In this document: positions 61,775-64,000 of the stretch, piece by piece
Layout of the letters: each line of letters starts with the position of its first letter
Position numbering within the stretch: the stretch's first letter is position 1
Source of the DNA: Candidatus Saccharimonadota bacterium
Lineage (GTDB): Bacteria > Patescibacteriota > Saccharimonadia > Saccharimonadales > UBA4665
Direction: 5' to 3'
Assembly: GCA_014377525.1 (NCBI GenBank)
Contig: JACMPL010000016.1
Span: 1-64,000 of the forward strand
Length of the DNA: 64,000 nt
Translations under genes and position numbers: made by a program
Notes under the pieces: generated by a model
What the model saw: only the letters and a program-made list of their open reading frames with translations
What the model was told of the DNA's origin: nothing
The model's database searches: none

Positions 61775-62101
61775 ATGGCAGAAGCTAAAACCGAACCAAA
61801 ACAACGTATTAGAATTCGCCTAAAAGCTTACGATCACAAAGTTATTGACCAGGCTGCCAAGCAGATTGTAGATACAGCACTACGTACTGGTGCAACATTG
61901 GCTGGTCCAATCCCGTTGCCAACTCGCCGCAGTATCTTTACGGTAGTCAAGAGTCCCCACGTCTACAAAAAAGGTCGTGAGCAATTCGAAATGCGTGTTC
62001 ACAAACGCCTTATCGATGTCTTTGAACCAACTCCTAAGACTATTGACTCATTGATGAATCTTAGTTTGCCAGCTGGTTGTGATGTCGAAATTAAAATGTA
62101 G
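61775..62101 (+). CDS. rpsJ: 30S ribosomal protein S10
   Basis: Head protein of the small subunit and, as NusE, a partner of NusB in antitermination. [51 protein letters not shown] and the C-terminal [11 protein letters not shown] are typical. 108 aa with a short N-terminal extension. SD ATAGGAG lies 7 bases before the ATG. It is followed by a terminator rather than by rplC. Confidence 0.98.
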   Translation: MAEAKTEPKQRIRIRLKAYDHKVIDQAAKQIVDTALRTGATLAGPIPLPTRRSIFTVVKSPHVYKKGREQFEMRVHKRLIDVFEPTPKTIDSLMNLSLPAGCDVEIKM

Positions 62102-62130
62102 ATCTTTCTGCTAAGCAGTTATTGATTATG

Positions 62131-62157
62131 AAAAACCGCACCCCTAGAGCGGTTTTT
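62131..62157 (+). terminator. Rho-independent terminator after rpsJ
   Basis: AAAAACCGC (62131-62139) and GCGGTTTTT (62149-62157), a perfect 9-bp stem with a 9-base loop and T run. It separates rpsJ from the rest of the S10 operon. Confidence 0.88.
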
Positions 62158-62292
62158 CATGTAATTGATCAATTGATCTGGCTAATTTGTGTAAATTATT
62201 TCATAAACGGATATAAGGTAGTAGGCTATAGTTAAATTTGTTACAAAGTATACGCTCAACAATTCTAGCAGTACTAATCCAGGAGACTAACA

Positions 62293-62640
62293 ATGTCACA
62301 TCGTCACTCAGACTCAGATAAGATTAAACAATTTACTGGTATTGCAGCTCTGGCGGCTGGCGTTGGCGCTGCTGTCGCGCTCCTGCTGGCGCCAAAATCC
62401 GGTGCCGACACTCGCAGCAAGATTCGAACTGCCGCAAAAAACCAGAGAGATTCGTTAATAAACCGTACAAAAACAGTTGACGTCAGTACCGATTCCGATA
62501 AAGCGATCAATCAGGCTAAAACGGTTGCTACCGAGGCTAAAACCGCGGCAATGAAAGCCCAAACATCCGTTAAAGAAAAGTTGTTAGATCTCAAGAAGGA
62601 AGTCAAAAACACTAAAGACGAAATCAATAAGAAGCAGTGA
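62293..62640 (+). CDS. YtxH domain-containing protein
   Basis: A 115-aa small membrane protein: polar start, hydrophobic helix (residues 13-31, IAALAAGVGAAVALLLAP), YtxH signature APKSGADTRSKIR and a long Lys/Ala/Thr-rich helical tail likely to be coiled coil. It resembles the YtxH protein at 15281. SD AGGAG lies 8 bases before the ATG. It is one of two genes inserted between rpsJ and rplC. Confidence 0.83.
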   Translation: MSHRHSDSDKIKQFTGIAALAAGVGAAVALLLAPKSGADTRSKIRTAAKNQRDSLINRTKTVDVSTDSDKAINQAKTVATEAKTAAMKAQTSVKEKLLDLKKEVKNTKDEINKKQ

Positions 62641-62707
62641 CTGCTTATGGGTTACAACCAAAAATAGTATAAAAGTTGTCAAAGGCTGGTATAGCTAGAC
62701 TTTTACA

Positions 62708-62735
62708 TTGAGTGAGTAGACTTAAATGGTAAACT
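62708..62735 (+). promoter_or_regulatory. Promoter of the 62744 gene, near-leaderless
   Basis: TTGAGT (62708-62713), 16-bp spacer, TAAACT (62730-62735). The ATG at 62744 starts 9 bases after the -10 box. Confidence 0.45.
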
Positions 62736-62743
62736 TAAGCTAT

Positions 62744-63058
62744 ATGGCACAAACAGAACGAAACAGCGCTTCGAAAACAAGTAAATCATCTAAAGCTAAG
62801 CCGAGAGTCGCCAAAGTAGACGAGCAAGACAGCGCTTACTTCTTAAAATTAGTTTTATACGTCATAGTCGGTGCGCAGTGGCTCCGTATTACGACTGCCA
62901 GTGGCACCGAGTTACCGATTCCTGTCGGCTTACTAGTTGGATTACTGTTTGCTAGCCATGAACATTTCCAAGTTGATCGTAAAATTGAGTACGCGATATT
63001 GCTAGTCGCAACTATGATCGGCTTTTTTGCGCAAATTGGTCTTTTTGCTTCGATTTAG
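62744..63058 (+). CDS. Small hypothetical membrane protein
   Basis: A protein of 104 aa from ATG 62744 (110 aa from ATG 62726) with a Ser/Lys-rich cytoplasmic start, and two or three hydrophobic segments (LKLVLYVIVGAQWL; PVGLLVGLLFAS; AILLVATMIGFFAQIGLFA). A charged loop HEHFQVDRKIE lies between helices. I do not recognise the family. The start at 62744 is preferred from the promoter placement. It stands between the YtxH gene and rplC. Confidence 0.65.
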   Translation: MAQTERNSASKTSKSSKAKPRVAKVDEQDSAYFLKLVLYVIVGAQWLRITTASGTELPIPVGLLVGLLFASHEHFQVDRKIEYAILLVATMIGFFAQIGLFASI

Positions 63059-63102
63059 TAGTATCGCCGGACGCACGGCGTTATAGTATTATTCGCAACA
63101 CA

Positions 63103-63132
63103 TTGACAGAAGTAACGAGCGTATGTTACTCT
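63103..63132 (+). promoter_or_regulatory. Probable rplC operon promoter
   Basis: Consensus TTGACA (63103-63108) with TTACTC-type -10 near 63127-63132 preceded by TATG. The leader to rplC is about 135 bases. A small hairpin CGCCG/CGGCG lies upstream at 63065-63080. Confidence 0.45.
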
Positions 63133-63273
63133 TACGAGGTATCTTTTTGAGAACACAACTTGGCGAATCTCGTAGGTCTATCAATAACAGAGGTAGAAAC
63201 CACAGATCTCCAAGAATTTTTATGTCAGTCATAAATCAATACGATTGACCACTAAAGCAATAAAAGGGAAATA

Positions 63274-63888
63274 ATGAAAGCATTAATCACTCGAAAAGTC
63301 GGTATGATGAGCACCATCGCAGAAGATGGCGTCTTACAAGCCGTAACTCTACTTGCAGTAAGTGACCATACGGTTACACACCATAAAACTGCCGAAAAAG
63401 ACGGCTATGTCGCCGTCCAGGTCGGAACTGGCACGGGAAAGCACCTCTCTAAGAGTGTTACTGGCCATGTTAAGGCATCCGGAGCAACTCCTAAGGTCAT
63501 TCGCGAATTCCGCATTGATGAGATCACCGAAGATCTAAGCGTCGGCAAAACATTTACAGCCGACGTTTTTAGTGTCGGCGATGTAGTCGATGTCACCGGA
63601 ACTAGCAAAGGTAAAGGCTGGGCCGGTACTATCAAACGTCACAACTTCCACCGTCAGCGAAAAACGCATGGTGGTAAGGGAAACACTCGTAAAGTTGGTT
63701 CAATCGGTTCGATGTACCCACAGCACATTTTTAAAGGTAAGAAAATGGCCGGACACATGGGCGCTGAGCAAGTTACCATTCAAAACCTTAGGGTCGCTTT
63801 CGTAGATTTAGAAAATAACGTCATCGGTGTCACCGGCGCCGTCCCTGGTCCGCGCAAAAGTGTCGTCATCGTGAAAGGGGCAAAGTAA
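63274..63888 (+). CDS. rplC: 50S ribosomal protein L3
   Basis: Early-assembly 23S rRNA-binding protein near the peptidyl transferase centre. MKALITRKVGMMSTI, the VTGTSKGKGWAGTIKRHNFHR loop and FKGKKMAGHMGAEQVTIQNL are typical. 204 aa is normal. SD AAAGGGA lies just before the ATG. It is the first gene of the remaining S10 operon; its stop overlaps rplD (TAATG). Confidence 0.98.
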   Translation: MKALITRKVGMMSTIAEDGVLQAVTLLAVSDHTVTHHKTAEKDGYVAVQVGTGTGKHLSKSVTGHVKASGATPKVIREFRIDEITEDLSVGKTFTADVFSVGDVVDVTGTSKGKGWAGTIKRHNFHRQRKTHGGKGNTRKVGSIGSMYPQHIFKGKKMAGHMGAEQVTIQNLRVAFVDLENNVIGVTGAVPGPRKSVVIVKGAK

Positions 63889-64000
63889 TGGCTATTGCAA
63901 CATTTACCGCATCCGGCGCAAAAGCTACCAAAGCTGCCGTGCTTGATCAGAGCGTTTTTGGCATCGAAGCTAAAAACCACGCATTATTAAAAGAAGCCTA
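63888..64000 (+). CDS. rplD: 50S ribosomal protein L4 (partial, N-terminal)
   Basis: The first 37 codons of a gene starting at ATG 63888 by TAATG overlap with rplC. The sequence (MAIATFTASGAKATKAAVLD, then VFGIEAKNHALLKEA) fits the L4 N-terminus, where VFGIE/NHALL corresponds to the usual VFG(I/V)EPNxHLLHEA. The position after rplC is canonical. The window ends inside the gene. Confidence 0.9.
   Translation, partial: MAIATFTASGAKATKAAVLDQSVFGIEAKNHALLKEA

Noticed and set aside
1-64000. UGA recoded to glycine, as in Gracilibacteria and Absconditabacteria
   Set aside because: TGA ends several genes in exact ATGA overlaps (gatA, the 10477 gene) and no core gene has an in-frame TGA.

Overview
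The window is a gene-dense bacterial chromosome segment of moderate GC, and it most resembles Patescibacteria (Candidate Phyla Radiation), probably Saccharibacteria (TM7). The grounds are many lineage-type hypotheticals, a GatCAB amidotransferase operon, very short intergenic gaps, a short NusA, many near-leaderless starts, and a GspE/PilB-type ATPase beside prepilin-like secreted proteins. TGA works as a stop (ends of gatA, recG, pepN), so this is the standard code and not the UGA=Gly code of Gracilibacteria and Absconditabacteria. I see no rRNA, CRISPR array, insertion sequence or prophage. The one RNA gene is a tRNA-Leu(UAG).

Layout. 1-5.4 kb: a PfkB-family kinase, then a cluster of an unknown 415-aa protein, a SLOG/LOG-like nucleotide-binding protein and two membrane-anchored secreted proteins. 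5.5-15.7 kb: uvrB, an alpha/beta hydrolase, the operon gatC-gatA-(membrane HEPN-like protein)-gatB, an AAA+ ATPase, galU and a small membrane/YtxH pair. 15.8-24.6 kb: dnaE, a CAP-domain protein, a TrmH-type methyltransferase, a type IV pilus-type ATPase, rplS, rnhB and yraN. 24.6-34.4 kb: an M1 aminopeptidase, nusA, clpC, an HExxH membrane protein and radA. 34.4-43.4 kb: a class A penicillin-binding protein, tyrS, a SAM methyltransferase, recG, an unknown His/Asp-rich protein, rsmD and tRNA-Leu. 43.5-49 kb: small unknown genes, a hydrolase-like protein, hisS, trigger factor and clpP. 49.3-64 kb: the transcription and translation core rpoB-rpoC-rpsL-rpsG-fusA-tuf-rpsJ, two inserted small genes, then rplC and the start of rplD.

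How it fits together. clpC and clpP lie 19 kb apart but share a nearly identical CIRCE-like operator with the promoter -35 box inside its 9-bp spacer, so they look like one protein-quality-control regulon; trigger factor lies close upstream of clpP. The str-type block keeps its ancestral gene order, but several genes have their own promoter. Many genes elsewhere carry a -10 hexamer 5-9 nt before the start codon, which points to leaderless transcription.

The most unusual signals are changes at near-universal residues in core enzymes. RpoC has lost all four Zn1 cysteines and three of four Zn2 cysteines and has an altered trigger loop. EF-G has NKIN instead of NKxD and an altered G5 loop. TyrRS has QIGN instead of HIGH. 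Other points worth a look are a membrane HEPN-like gene inside the gat operon, an HExxH protein overlapping clpC, a split S10 operon, and a perfect 21-bp inverted repeat that includes the tRNA-Leu 3' end.
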